This document shows positions 1 through 8,313 of a DNA stretch of 33,172 nt, in pieces. Positions within the stretch are counted from its first letter, which is position 1. The number at the start of each line of letters is the position of its first letter. A program made the position numbers and the translations under genes. This DNA comes from Scytonema sp. UIC 10036. Lineage in GTDB: Bacteria; Cyanobacteriota; Cyanobacteriia; Cyanobacteriales; Nostocaceae. The DNA is taken from positions 1-33,172 of the forward strand of contig NZ_WJFC01000145.1 of NCBI RefSeq assembly GCF_009725235.1, given 5' to 3'. The notes below the pieces were generated by a model. The model was not told the origin of the DNA and made no database searches. It worked only from the letters and a program-made list of their open reading frames with translations.

Positions 1-43
1 CAAGGGGGACAAGGTAGAATGCCTCAAGTCTAATATCCAACGC

Positions 44-100
44 CCAATGGCTAATGACAAATGACAAATGACTATTGACTAATGACAAATGACTAATGAC
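44..100. repeat. Short tandem heptamer-like repeats upstream of the MlaE gene
   Basis: Variants of AATGACA and AATGACT are strung together, with the word 'aatgac' repeated at about 7-base spacing. This matches the short tandemly repeated repetitive sequences common between genes of filamentous cyanobacteria. The annotated start codon of the next gene lies inside the array, so its first few residues may be non-native. Confidence 0.7.
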
Positions 101-886
101 ACATCTAAATCCAGTTTAGGAATATGGAGTCAGCGATTGCTGGCGGCGACGTTCTTGAGTGGACAAGTCATGTTTCACTTACTGAGAGGAAAAATCCATC
201 GGCGTAACACTTTAGAGCAACTGGCAGCAGTCGGACCTGATTCGCTGTTCATTGCTTTATTAACAGCTATTTTTGTTGGTGCAGTATTTACCATCCAGGT
301 AGCAAGAGAGTTTATTACCTTTGGTGCTGGTAATATTGTTGGTGGAGTTTTAGCTGTGGCGTTGACAAGAGAACTCTCACCTGTGTTAACAGCAGTTATT
401 ATTGCAGGGCGAGTTTGTTCGGCATTTGCAGCAGAAATTGGAACAATGCGGGTGACCGAACAGATCGATGCTCTTTTAATGCTAAAGACAGACCCGATTG
501 ATTATCTTGTCATCCCTCGCGTACTGGCTTGCTGCATTATGCTGCCCATTCTAACACTTCTATCCTTGGTAACGGGGATGCTCGGGGGAATGCTGATTGC
601 AACAAATATATACAATCTTTCAGATAGCGTTTTTCTAGACTCAGCCCGGAATTTTTTGAACACCTGGGATATTTTGAGTGCAATGGTAAAAGCGTGTTGC
701 TTTGGGGTTCTCATTGCCGTTATAGGATGTAGCTGGGGACTAACGACAACAGGAGGAGCAAAAGGAGTAGGACAATCTACTACAACTGCTGTTGTGACTG
801 CCTTATTGATTATATTTATTAGTAACTTCTTTCTTTCTTGGATAATGTTCCAAGGTTCAGGTAGTGCTTTTATGCAGGGGTTTTAG
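89..886 (+). CDS. MlaE/TGD1-family ABC transporter permease
   Basis: This 265-aa protein is a permease subunit of the MlaE family, which moves phospholipids between membranes; the plant chloroplast member is TGD1 and algal plastids carry it as ycf63. Residues about 50-265 hold hydrophobic helices with the family-typical stretches LTRELSPVLTAVIIAGR and AAEIGTMRVTEQIDAL, the cytoplasmic coupling region. Length is normal for the family. The ATPase (MlaF-like) and substrate-binding (MlaD-like) partners are not in the window, so this subunit lies apart from them here. The ATG at 89 sits within a repeat array. Real homology appears to begin around SKSSLGIWSQRLL, so the first four to five residues are uncertain. 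DUF3119, DUF3086 and plsY follow on the same strand, which suggests a lipid or envelope neighbourhood. Confidence 0.92.
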   Translation: MTNDTSKSSLGIWSQRLLAATFLSGQVMFHLLRGKIHRRNTLEQLAAVGPDSLFIALLTAIFVGAVFTIQVAREFITFGAGNIVGGVLAVALTRELSPVLTAVIIAGRVCSAFAAEIGTMRVTEQIDALLMLKTDPIDYLVIPRVLACCIMLPILTLLSLVTGMLGGMLIATNIYNLSDSVFLDSARNFLNTWDILSAMVKACCFGVLIAVIGCSWGLTTTGGAKGVGQSTTTAVVTALLIIFISNFFLSWIMFQGSGSAFMQGF

Positions 887-888
887 GA

Positions 889-1092
889 ATTTTGGATTGT
901 GGATTTTAGATTTTGGATTGAGCGGAGAAAATTACTTTGCAAAGCCCCCAGTCCTTATTTCTCCGAGCCCAGTTCCAAATCTCTACTCCTTCATCCCCAA
1001 TCTAAAACCCTGTAGTCTATCCAACTGTTAAACTGATTACTTGACACAACTTGTCACAATCCAAAATCCAAAATCCAAAATCCAAAATCCAC
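889..1092. repeat. Inverted pair of AATCCAA-type heptamer arrays
   Basis: Around 889-920 the plus strand reads TTTTGGATTG-type words. Around 1057-1092 it reads the complement, CAATCCAAAATCC, in several tandem copies. The two arms can pair, enclosing about 140 bases with no gene. The array ends just before the DUF3119 start codon. Confidence 0.65.
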
Positions 1093-1099
1093 GCATCCT

Positions 1100-1486
1100 A
1101 TGGCTACTTCATACACCTCCAACTTGGTATCAACGGTAGAACTCAAGCCCAGTTACAATATACCTGTGGTGCTAGTCATTGCAGCAATTCCACTGCTTTT
1201 CGTGCAGCTAGTGGTGGGCTTATTTGTGACACTGCTTGGCTTGTTTCTCATGTTTCAGGCGGTAACAATACGTTTGAAGTTTACTGCTACCGACTTAGAG
1301 ATTTACAGAGGGGAAAAATTAATTCGCTGCTTTCCCTATCGAGAATGGCAAAACTGGCGCATATTCTGGAATCCAGTTCCCATCTTGTTTTATTTTAAAG
1401 AAATAAACAGCATTCACTTTTTGCCAATTATATTTGACCCCAAAACCCTAAAAGCTTGTTTAGAAGAACGCTGTCCGCGTAATTAG
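1100..1486 (+). CDS. DUF3119 family protein
   Basis: A 128-aa protein recognised as the cyanobacterial/plastid-lineage DUF3119 family. Residues about 20-57 form two closely spaced hydrophobic helices (IPVVLVIAAIPLLF, then LVVGLFVTLLGLFLMF). The C-terminal half has family-typical runs such as EKLIRCFPYREWQNW and LPIIFDP, which resemble a small PH-like beta domain on the cytoplasmic side. Function is unknown. It lies between an MlaE-type permease and DUF3086, and I recall these genes as neighbours in other cyanobacteria, so a role linked to envelope lipid is plausible but unproven. Another reading frame from 1051 overlaps it but has no family resemblance and ends inside this gene. Confidence 0.88.
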   Translation: MATSYTSNLVSTVELKPSYNIPVVLVIAAIPLLFVQLVVGLFVTLLGLFLMFQAVTIRLKFTATDLEIYRGEKLIRCFPYREWQNWRIFWNPVPILFYFKEINSIHFLPIIFDPKTLKACLEERCPRN

Positions 1487-1584
1487 TGTTAAGTCATCCT
1501 TAACGAATGCACGTAGCACTTAGGGCTGTATATTGCTGAAAGTTATTAACTCGCATCCGTATAAAGTTAAACTATTGTTATTTT

Positions 1585-2889
1585 ATGAACCCAGAGGAAT
1601 TTCAAAGACCACAACCAACTGATGAGCCATTGATGACAAACCAAGAGCAAGAAATAAAATCTGAACAACCAGAAAAATCATCTGTGGAGTCGGTGGTAGA
1701 AATATCAGCGCAAAATCCCCAAGTTGACACAAAACAAGATAGACTTGCTTCTGTTTTGCCTGTATCAGAAGAACCAGCCGATGTGACAGTTGGAACAACA
1801 GAAGAGTCAACCACTGAGGTCATGACGCAGTTAGAACAAGAAATTACCGCCCTGGAGTCAGACATAAAATCAGAATCAGATTGGAGTCGTGAAGAAGCAA
1901 AAGCCTCTGAGCGATTGCAAGAGTTGCAACGCCAAGAACAAGCACTTAGAAGAGAAATAGCCAATCTACAAGCATCGTACAAAACCCTCCAATTGCAATT
2001 GGGGGAAACGCAAATGGCGATGTCTCAATTAGTACAAGAAGCTTTGTCTCAATTAGAACAACGCAAACAGGCGCTACAAATTTCTGTAGAACAACTGGAA
2101 CGCCGTCAAGAACGTATTCGTAACGAAATGCGGACTACTTTTGCGGGTTCTTCCCAAGATTTAGCGATCCGGGTACAAGGTTTTAAAGATTACCTCACAG
2201 GTAGTTTGCAGGACTTAGTCGTCGCAGCAGAACAGATGCAACTGGTGCCACAATCAAAACCAGAACCAGAAGTGCTTGAGGTGAGAGAGGTTAGATCGGA
2301 AGCCAAGCAGAAGGAACCGCAATCGATAACGCCTCAATTTGCCCAACAGCAGTTTCAGGATACAATTAAACAAATTCGCCGTTTGATTGACCAATACCGT
2401 ACCAAACCAGATTACTACGGTCCGGCTTGGCAACTGCGTCGCACCTTTGAACCAATTCACGCAGAACGAGTATCCAATTGGTTCTTTAACCAAGGGGGGC
2501 GCGGGGCTTTACGTACAATGGGCAGTCGGTTACAGAATATTTTGATTGCCTCAGCAGTGATTTCAATATTACATAAGCTTTATGGCGATCGAGTCCGAAC
2601 TCTAGTATTAGCGAATACACCAGAACGCCTGGGAGAATGGCGACGGGGTTTGCAAGATTGCTTGGGAATAGGTCGTCCTGATTTTGGACCAGATAGAGGC
2701 GTGGTATTGTTTGAGACACCAGAAGCTTTAGCACAAAAAGCAGAGAGACTGGAAAAAGCCAATTTATTGCCCTTGATTGTTATTGACGACTCTGAAGAGC
2801 AAATTAGTTTAGCATTGCTGCAATTTCCGCTATGGCTAGCTTTTGCACCCGATCCTAAAATGATGAGAAATTATGATGATGATTTTTAA
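1585..2889 (+). CDS. DUF3086 family protein with central coiled coil
   Basis: A 434-aa protein of the cyanobacterial DUF3086 family. Residues 1-75 are acidic and low in complexity, rich in E, Q, S and P. Residues about 80-180 form a long coiled coil (for example SERLQELQRQEQALRREIAN). The conserved part starts near residue 255 with QFQDTIKQIRRLIDQYRTKPD and runs to the C-terminus, including FFNQGGRGALRTMGSRLQN and GEWRRGLQDCLGIGRPDFG. There are no membrane helices. Function is unknown. It lies downstream of DUF3119 and upstream of plsY on the same strand. Confidence 0.9.
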   Translation: MNPEEFQRPQPTDEPLMTNQEQEIKSEQPEKSSVESVVEISAQNPQVDTKQDRLASVLPVSEEPADVTVGTTEESTTEVMTQLEQEITALESDIKSESDWSREEAKASERLQELQRQEQALRREIANLQASYKTLQLQLGETQMAMSQLVQEALSQLEQRKQALQISVEQLERRQERIRNEMRTTFAGSSQDLAIRVQGFKDYLTGSLQDLVVAAEQMQLVPQSKPEPEVLEVREVRSEAKQKEPQSITPQFAQQQFQDTIKQIRRLIDQYRTKPDYYGPAWQLRRTFEPIHAERVSNWFFNQGGRGALRTMGSRLQNILIASAVISILHKLYGDRVRTLVLANTPERLGEWRRGLQDCLGIGRPDFGPDRGVVLFETPEALAQKAERLEKANLLPLIVIDDSEEQISLALLQFPLWLAFAPDPKMMRNYDDDF

Positions 2890-2996
2890 TGGTTAGTGGT
2901 TAGTGGTTAGTGGTTAGTGGTTCAACTAACAACTAACCACTAACAACCAACAACTAACAACCAACAACTAACAACCAACAACTAACAACTAACTTT
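2889..2996. repeat. Heptamer repeat array with self-complementary arms
   Basis: The array begins with GGTTAGT repeats (four to five copies) and continues with their complement family, ACTAACC and CAACTAA copies, to 2996. The first and second halves can fold back on each other. It fills the whole gap between DUF3086 and plsY, so the plsY ribosome-binding region lies at its edge. Confidence 0.8.
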
Positions 2997-3000
2997 TTTT

Positions 3001-3693
3001 ATGACTACTTGGTTAAGTTTGTGTGGGGCGATTTTGGTTTTGGCTTACCTACTGGGTTCCATACCTACCGGATATACAGTAGCTAAGCTTCTTAAGGGTA
3101 TTGATATTCGGGAAGTTGGTTCTGGCTCGACTGGTGCAACCAATGTACTGAGAACTTTGGGGACTGGACCGGGGGCTTTTGTTTTACTGGTGGATTGTTT
3201 GAAGGGAGTCTTGGCAATAGTTCTGGTTTACTGGTTTTTTGACTTTTCCCCCAGTCAAAACTTTGTTCCGCCAACGGTGGATCTTCAATTATGGCAACCT
3301 TGGATGGTGACTTTGGCTGGTTTATTTGCTGTCTTGGGACATAGCAAATCCATATTTTTAGGCTTTAGTGGTGGTAAATCGGTCGCTACCAGTTTGGGGC
3401 TTTTGCTTTCTATGAATTGGGTGGTTGGTTTGGCAACAGCAGGTGTGTTTGCTGTTGTTGTGGCAATCTCTCGGATTGTTTCTTTGAGTTCGATTGCTGG
3501 TGCGATCGCAGTTCCTATTTTGATGGTACTTTTGCATCAACCACTAGCCTACGTTTTATTTGGTGTTGTTGGTGGTTTGTATGTCATTTTGCGTCACAGC
3601 AGCAATATTCAACGTTTGCTAGCTGGTATTGAACCAAAAATTGGGCAAAAGGTACAAGTTGAAGTAGAAACCACTGCGAATTCAGCTGGTTAA
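3001..3693 (+). CDS. plsY: Glycerol-3-phosphate acyltransferase PlsY
   Basis: PlsY transfers an acyl group from acyl-phosphate (made by PlsX) to glycerol-3-phosphate, the first step of phosphatidic acid synthesis, in the cytoplasmic membrane. The 230-aa protein has about five to seven hydrophobic helices and the three conserved regions: GSIPTGY near residues 19-25, GSGSTGATNVLRTLG near 41-55, and GHSKSIFLGFSGGKSVATS in the middle. The ATG at 3001 directly follows a heptamer repeat. The last 60 or so codons are present again as decayed copies at about 4061-4130 and 8000-8156. Confidence 0.96.
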   Translation: MTTWLSLCGAILVLAYLLGSIPTGYTVAKLLKGIDIREVGSGSTGATNVLRTLGTGPGAFVLLVDCLKGVLAIVLVYWFFDFSPSQNFVPPTVDLQLWQPWMVTLAGLFAVLGHSKSIFLGFSGGKSVATSLGLLLSMNWVVGLATAGVFAVVVAISRIVSLSSIAGAIAVPILMVLLHQPLAYVLFGVVGGLYVILRHSSNIQRLLAGIEPKIGQKVQVEVETTANSAG

Positions 3694-3791
3694 TTAGGGA
3701 GCGGCTCTTACCTTTTTTCTGGGTATACTCGTAGTCCACCACATGAATTTTGATGGGCAGTCGAAACTTCATACCACCTCGTACCACCTCG

Positions 3792-3835
3792 TTCCCAGGC
3801 TCCGCCTGGGAATGTCTTACTAGAGGCTCCGCCTC
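3792..3835. repeat. Two GGCTCCGCC palindromes
   Basis: Positions 3792-3812 form a 9-bp perfect stem with a 3-base loop (TTCCCAGGC, TCC, GCCTGGGAA). Positions 3823-3835 form a second stem on the same core (GAGGC, TCC, GCCTC). Such small palindromes are dispersed in cyanobacterial genomes. Confidence 0.7.
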
Positions 3836-3914
3836 CAGTGTTAATTTGTTACCTCTGCAGAGCCTCGTTGTCTGCATTCTGTGCTTGAGGCACCGGATCG
3901 AGAGTGGGGAATCT

Positions 3915-3940
3915 ACCCATCAAATTCAATTTTGATGGGT
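3915..3940. terminator. Hairpin, possible terminator-like element
   Basis: A 10-bp perfect stem (ACCCATCAAA / TTTGATGGGT) with a 6-base loop. No T-run follows, so its role as a transcription terminator for plsY is doubtful. It could equally be part of a dispersed repeat. Confidence 0.4.
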
Positions 3941-4026
3941 GAAACGATCTTCAGAATCATCTTCTTTTCCTCTGACTTCGTGCTCTTTGCGTCTTTGTGG
4001 TTTTTTTCATCACCCCTCAAAGTTGG

Positions 4027-4057
4027 TGTGGTGAACCACTACTAGTGGTTCACCACA
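4027..4057. repeat. Perfect 14-bp hairpin beside plsY remnant A
   Basis: The arms TGTGGTGAACCACT and AGTGGTTCACCACA pair perfectly around the 3-base loop ACT. The hairpin ends three bases before the decayed plsY copy at 4061. Confidence 0.75.
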
Positions 4058-4060
4058 TTA

Positions 4061-4130
4061 ATTGCGATCGCGATGGCAGTTCCTATTGTGATGCTGCTTT
4101 TGCATCAACCACTACCCTACATTCTAGTTG
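4061..4130 (+). pseudogene. plsY 3'-end remnant A
   Basis: The frame starting at 4061 reads IAIAMAVPIVMLLLHQPLPY, matching the PlsY segment AIAVPILMVLLHQPLAYVLF (around residue 168 onwards) with a two-codon insertion. Similarity stops after about 70 bases. It has no start codon of its own and is too short to function. It is a decayed partial duplicate of the nearby plsY gene. Confidence 0.8.
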
Positions 4131-4289
4131 TACACAAAACGTAAGTGAAAATACGCAAACATCAACGGTCTATTTTAGGTAGTAATACAGATGTTGTAGC
4201 GCTGAATTTACCTTTTCCAACTTATCAAAAATTACAATATGTCCTTTTGCCCTCTGTCCTCAGCCCTGTGCCTTTATTTGGTAAGATCG

Positions 4290-4597
4290 GTAAATTTACT
4301 ATTATGTTATATGAGAATTCCAGCTTAAACTTAACCTGAGAAATTTGAGACAAAAAATCATAAAACATAACTGAATAAAGCCCTCAGTTTTTCTGACCCT
4401 AACAGGCATATTGTCCTATAAACATTACTTAATTACCTGAAGATTTATCAGTTTTTGTTTTCGATAAAGAAACATCTTTTATCGAATAAGCTTTGGCTGT
4501 CTTTATTCGTACATCAGTGTTATCAAAACTCTGATGGCTATAGTTTTGTGCTGATTTTTTTATCAAATGAATTCAGTTTAATTATTAGGGATTGCTC
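4290..4597 (+). promoter_or_regulatory. Leader A, homologous to the leader of the second lectin gene
   Basis: This stretch aligns by eye along its length with 14488-14823, upstream of the 1441-aa lectin gene. Shared words include TAAATT-ACTATT, AAATTTGAG, CATAACTGAA-TAAGCC and CTAACAG-CAT. Two inverted repeats are conserved. The first is TTCGATAAA (4460-4468) with TTTATCGAA (4478-4486). The second is CAAAACT (4524-4530) with AGTTTTG (4542-4548). ATCAG at 4513-4517 could pair with CTGAT at either 4531-4535 or 4551-4555, giving two alternative folds. It probably contains the promoter and a 5' untranslated leader of the calpain-like gene. An AGGG at 4587-4590 serves as ribosome-binding site for the ATG at 4598. 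Confidence 0.65.
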
Positions 4598-7500
4598 ATG
4601 TTAGACATTAATTCTTTGTTTGACGAAAGCTATTATTTAGCTAATAATCCAGATGTCCAACAAGCTGTATCTGGGGGTTCTTTCGCTAATGGATTAGCTC
4701 ATTTCAATCAATTTGGAAAGTTTGAAAATCGCAATCTTTGTGCTTTTTTTGATGGCACTTATTATCTAGAACAAAACCCTGATGTAGAAGCAGCAGTTGA
4801 ACAAAAAATAATCACTGCTATCGATCACTTTATAGCTTTTGGACAAAAGGAACAACGCGATCCGCTTGCTGAATTTTCCACAAATAACTATCTGCAACAA
4901 AACACAGATGTAGACACAGCAGTCAAGGGTGGTATGATGACTGCCTACGAACATTTTGTTAAACATGGTCAATATGAAGGACGAAACCCCGGAGGAGATT
5001 TTGTTACAAATTTTTATTTGCAACAAAACACTGATGTAGCAAATGCTGTGACATCTAAGCAATTAACTGCAATTCAACATTTCCTGCAATATGGTCAAAA
5101 AGAAGGAAGAATGCACAGTAATATTGCTCCAGGATCTACATTAGAGGAATCTTTAGAAATTAAGACTTTAACTGGAAATCGTATTTTCTCTGGGTCTGTT
5201 TCTGGTGAAAAACCTCTTGATATTTATAGCTTTACTCTCAGTAAAACTTCTCTAGTTAATCTGAAATTAGATGGACTTTCTGCAGATGCAGATATAAACA
5301 TAGCACGAGACTTCGATGAGGACGGAGAGATTAATTCTTCTGAAGAGTTAGACGCTTCCGAACAAGAAGGAACAACGGCAGAAAGTTTATCCCTTAACTT
5401 AACTCCAGGAACTTATTTCGCTCAGGTGTACCAGTATGAAGAAGGACAAAATACACCCTATCGTCTCAACTTACAGGCCACCCCATTTCTCACGCCAGCA
5501 ACCAGCTTGAATAAATCCCTCAAAGGTGCTGTTTCTTTGGGAAGTATTGGCGGAGTTGATACATTTCAAGGAACCCTAAATAAAGTTGCACCTGTGAAAC
5601 TTTATAACTTCTCACTAGATGAGAACCGCGATTTTTCCTTGTGGTTAGAAGATGTAAGCGCCAATGCTAGTATCCAACTCATTCGTGACTTTAACAACAA
5701 TAAAATTATCGATAAGAATGAAGTCATTGATGCCAAAACTGCTACAAGCGATAGTCCAGGAGTCATCAGCTTTAATCGTCAAGAAGCAGGTAGTTATTTT
5801 GTTTTATTACAGTCTCAAGGCAACGATACAAATTACCAATTGACATTAGAAGCACCAGGTAGTTCTAGCACAGGTGAAGAAACTATCGAATTAATTGGTA
5901 GTCATGAAACCGTAGAAGGGAATTTGTCTTTGGGAGACACACCGAATCCCTTAAATCCTAGCAGTCCATCAATTGATTACTTGCTAACTGATGTCGTAGC
6001 AAATCAATCAGTCACTATTAATTTGACTTCCTCCCAATTTGACACAGCTTTGCAAGTCGTCACACGCGATACGGGTGAACTCATTGCCGAAAATGATAAT
6101 TTAGCACCTGGGAACACTAATTCTGCCCTTTCTTTCACCCCAAAAGTCGGTGAAGATTACATCATTCGCGTCACTAGTTTTGCACCAGTAGCAAATAGTA
6201 CAGGAAGCTTTACCTTAACGACAAATACGACTTCGCCAATCGTCGGAAATTTAGTTTTTGGACAACCAGCTATTAACGGTAAGTTGGTTGCTACAGATTT
6301 AATTCGTTCTACTCCTGCTGGAGAATCACAAAACATCACCGATGACTATTTGTTGACAGGAATTAATGCCGGACAACAAGTCAAAATCAATCTTAACTCT
6401 ACTGAGTTCGATACCTATTTAGAATTAGTGAATCGAGTCACGGGAGAAGTGATTGCGGAAAATGATGATATTAGTAATACCTCTGACCGCAATTCCCAAC
6501 TCATTTTTACAGCACAAGCAGGAATAGAATATGTCGTGCGAGTCACCTCCTTTGACGATAAAGTTACAGGAAATTATACCCTCAGCGCTAGTGCTCTTAG
6601 TTCTCAGGTTTCAGTTCTTGGTAGTTCTCAGGTTTCAGTTCCTAATGCTTTCGCTAACTTCCTCACTTATATAAAAGCTCCTGAGGTAAAAAATATTGTT
6701 AGTACTCATGCTGCCGATGGTGAATTAAACCGTAATGAGATGTTGGAAATTTACAAACAAGTGGAAGCTGATAATACAATTAGCCAGTTAGAATTCGATG
6801 ATTTGACTACTTTGGTGAAAGAAACAACTGTCTTCACAATGCCAGATTCTGTCCGGTTTTTATCTAACAACGTAGTTCAAGGTAGCAAAGCTGGTATGAC
6901 TGCGATTGATTTTGAAAATAACTTAGTGGGCAAATGGTTTAAGGGAACTCCGGAAGGTAGTACTGTAATATTTACGGCAAAGTACGATAGCAATAAAGTT
7001 TACAACTATACTTATAAAGCAGTCCAAGGTAATTTATTTGGTGCTAATGGTCCAACAATTGGCGATATTGCACAAAACCCATTTGGTAACTGTTACTTTG
7101 TTGCTGGACTCGGTTCTATGTTTGGGCAGCAGCGTCCCCCTAAAGGTACCACAGATGACAATCCTTTCCGTGGAACGACGACAGCTCAAGCCATCAAAGA
7201 CATGATTGTTGAAAACAATGACCCTGATGGCAGTACTTCTTACACGGTTCGCTTCTACAATCGTGAAGGCAAGGCAGAATACGTAACTGTTGATAAGCAG
7301 TTAATTACTGAAAACCAACTAACCACAATACAATATGTTGATGAGCAAAAAAATCCCATAAGAACCGAAACAAGAAGCAAAACAATAATCGCTGGTTCTG
7401 CCAGAAATACCGAGATAAACGATCCTAACAATGTACTTTGGGTTCCAATTCTGGAACGTGCTTATGCACAGTGGTTGGGTAGTTATGACAAAATGGGGAA

Positions 7501-7909
7501 TGGCGGTAGTAGTGCTATAGTTCAGTATCACATTAAAGGAGTTGGCGATACTGTATTGTATAGTCGAGGTAAAGGCGCAATACCTTACGCATTGAAAAAG
7601 CCAGAAGTTACTTTCCAGACTCTGTTCGATGCTTTTCAACAAGGTAAAAGCGTTACCGCAGGTAATTCTTACAAGGGAAATAAAGTATTTTTCTCAAGTC
7701 ACGCTTATGCCGTGACTGATGCTTATTCTGATGCCAATGGAGTACAGCACGTTGTGGTGTATAATCCTCACGGTCAAGATGTTGGCGCTGACGCTGGTGT
7801 AGACGGAGAATATAAAGACATCCGAGTTACATCCCCCAGACTGGATGGATTTGTTGATGTGACATTTGACGAGTTCCGCGAGACTATGAGCGAATTCAGG
7901 GTTCTGTAG
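4598..7909 (+). CDS. Calpain-like (family C2) cysteine protease with NPDV repeats and PPC-like domains
   Basis: I chose the ATG at 4598 (1103 aa) over a TTG six bases upstream because AGGG lies seven bases before it. Residues about 8-172 hold four repeats of roughly 40 aa of the type YYLxxNPDVxxAV...HFxxxGxxEGR. Residues about 184-666 form four PPC-like beta-sandwich domains. The first two contain 12-residue loops resembling EF-hand calcium loops (DFDEDGEINSSE at 238-249 and DFNNNKIIDKNE at 364-375). Around 681-747 there is a further EF-hand-like helical region (DGELNRNEM). The C-terminal part is a calpain catalytic domain with Cys832 in NPFGNCYFVA, His1035 in SSHAYAV and Asn1056 in VVYNPHG, the expected C-H-N triad. 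There is no signal peptide or RTX motif. It is probably a calcium-responsive extracellular or surface protease; export route and substrate are unknown. A 24-base tandem duplication near 6600 makes a short SSQVSV linker repeat. Confidence 0.88.
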   Translation: MLDINSLFDESYYLANNPDVQQAVSGGSFANGLAHFNQFGKFENRNLCAFFDGTYYLEQNPDVEAAVEQKIITAIDHFIAFGQKEQRDPLAEFSTNNYLQQNTDVDTAVKGGMMTAYEHFVKHGQYEGRNPGGDFVTNFYLQQNTDVANAVTSKQLTAIQHFLQYGQKEGRMHSNIAPGSTLEESLEIKTLTGNRIFSGSVSGEKPLDIYSFTLSKTSLVNLKLDGLSADADINIARDFDEDGEINSSEELDASEQEGTTAESLSLNLTPGTYFAQVYQYEEGQNTPYRLNLQATPFLTPATSLNKSLKGAVSLGSIGGVDTFQGTLNKVAPVKLYNFSLDENRDFSLWLEDVSANASIQLIRDFNNNKIIDKNEVIDAKTATSDSPGVISFNRQEAGSYFVLLQSQGNDTNYQLTLEAPGSSSTGEETIELIGSHETVEGNLSLGDTPNPLNPSSPSIDYLLTDVVANQSVTINLTSSQFDTALQVVTRDTGELIAENDNLAPGNTNSALSFTPKVGEDYIIRVTSFAPVANSTGSFTLTTNTTSPIVGNLVFGQPAINGKLVATDLIRSTPAGESQNITDDYLLTGINAGQQVKINLNSTEFDTYLELVNRVTGEVIAENDDISNTSDRNSQLIFTAQAGIEYVVRVTSFDDKVTGNYTLSASALSSQVSVLGSSQVSVPNAFANFLTYIKAPEVKNIVSTHAADGELNRNEMLEIYKQVEADNTISQLEFDDLTTLVKETTVFTMPDSVRFLSNNVVQGSKAGMTAIDFENNLVGKWFKGTPEGSTVIFTAKYDSNKVYNYTYKAVQGNLFGANGPTIGDIAQNPFGNCYFVAGLGSMFGQQRPPKGTTDDNPFRGTTTAQAIKDMIVENNDPDGSTSYTVRFYNREGKAEYVTVDKQLITENQLTTIQYVDEQKNPIRTETRSKTIIAGSARNTEINDPNNVLWVPILERAYAQWLGSYDKMGNGGSSAIVQYHIKGVGDTVLYSRGKGAIPYALKKPEVTFQTLFDAFQQGKSVTAGNSYKGNKVFFSSHAYAVTDAYSDANGVQHVVVYNPHGQDVGADAGVDGEYKDIRVTSPRLDGFVDVTFDEFRETMSEFRVL

Positions 7910-8313
7910 TTAACTTAAGTTGCTAGTTAGCCTTTCGCGATCGCACTACGCGGGCAAAAGGAATCTAAAACCCAGGCGATCGCGCTCTTTGTCCCCAGGA
8001 CGCGATCGCAGTTCTTATTTTGATGGTACTTTTGCATTAACCACTCCCCTACGTTTTGTTTGACATTATTAGTGGTTCGTATGTTATTTTGCATCACAGC
8101 AGTAATATTCAACGTTTGCTTGCTGGAACAAACCACTGCGAATTCAGCTGGTTAATTGGCTTGATTCTTACCTCTCTGTTAGCAGGGAGGTTGTAATTAC
8201 TGTTGACAAAATAAGCAAAACTTGTCAAATGTAATATTAATAATAACTTGTGTTAAAATTGGTGAAATATATAGCTTTTTTGTAGGTAATTTATTCTTCC
8301 AACAAATGAATAA
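7910..8313. other. Gene-poor spacer with HIP1 cluster and plsY remnant
   Basis: Three GCGATCGC octamers lie within about 75 bases (7935-8010), followed by the plsY remnant at 8000-8156. The remainder (8160-8313) is AT-rich and holds no gene I can support. It may contain a promoter for the DUF6888/6887 pair. Confidence 0.6.
8000..8156 (+). pseudogene. plsY 3'-end remnant B
   Basis: In frame from 8000 this reads DAIAVLILMVLLH, a stop, then PLPYVLF and further on YVILHHSSNIQRLLAG, matching the last 60-odd residues of PlsY. A CAA to TAA change makes the stop. A deletion of roughly 40 bases removes the segment after RLLAG, yet the end (ACCACTGCGAATTCAGCTGG then TTAATT) matches the intact gene at 3670-3697. 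Some similarity continues past the stop. It is a decayed duplicate with no start codon. Confidence 0.88.

Larger units (their letters stand above)
3694..4289. other. Gene-free repeat-rich spacer downstream of plsY
   Basis: I see no convincing gene here. The spacer holds palindromes of the AGGCTCCGCCT kind (3792-3812 and 3823-3835), a 10-bp hairpin at 3915-3940, a stretch resembling a common cyanobacterial dispersed repeat (ctctttgcgtctttgtgg, about 3980-4000), a 14-bp perfect hairpin at 4027-4057 and a plsY remnant at 4061-4130. Reading frames of 60-70 codons in this interval lack family resemblance. Confidence 0.7.

Noticed and set aside
3584..4339. Frames of 60-97 codons downstream of plsY on both strands
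   Set aside because: They run through palindromes, dispersed repeats and the plsY remnant, and show no protein-family features.
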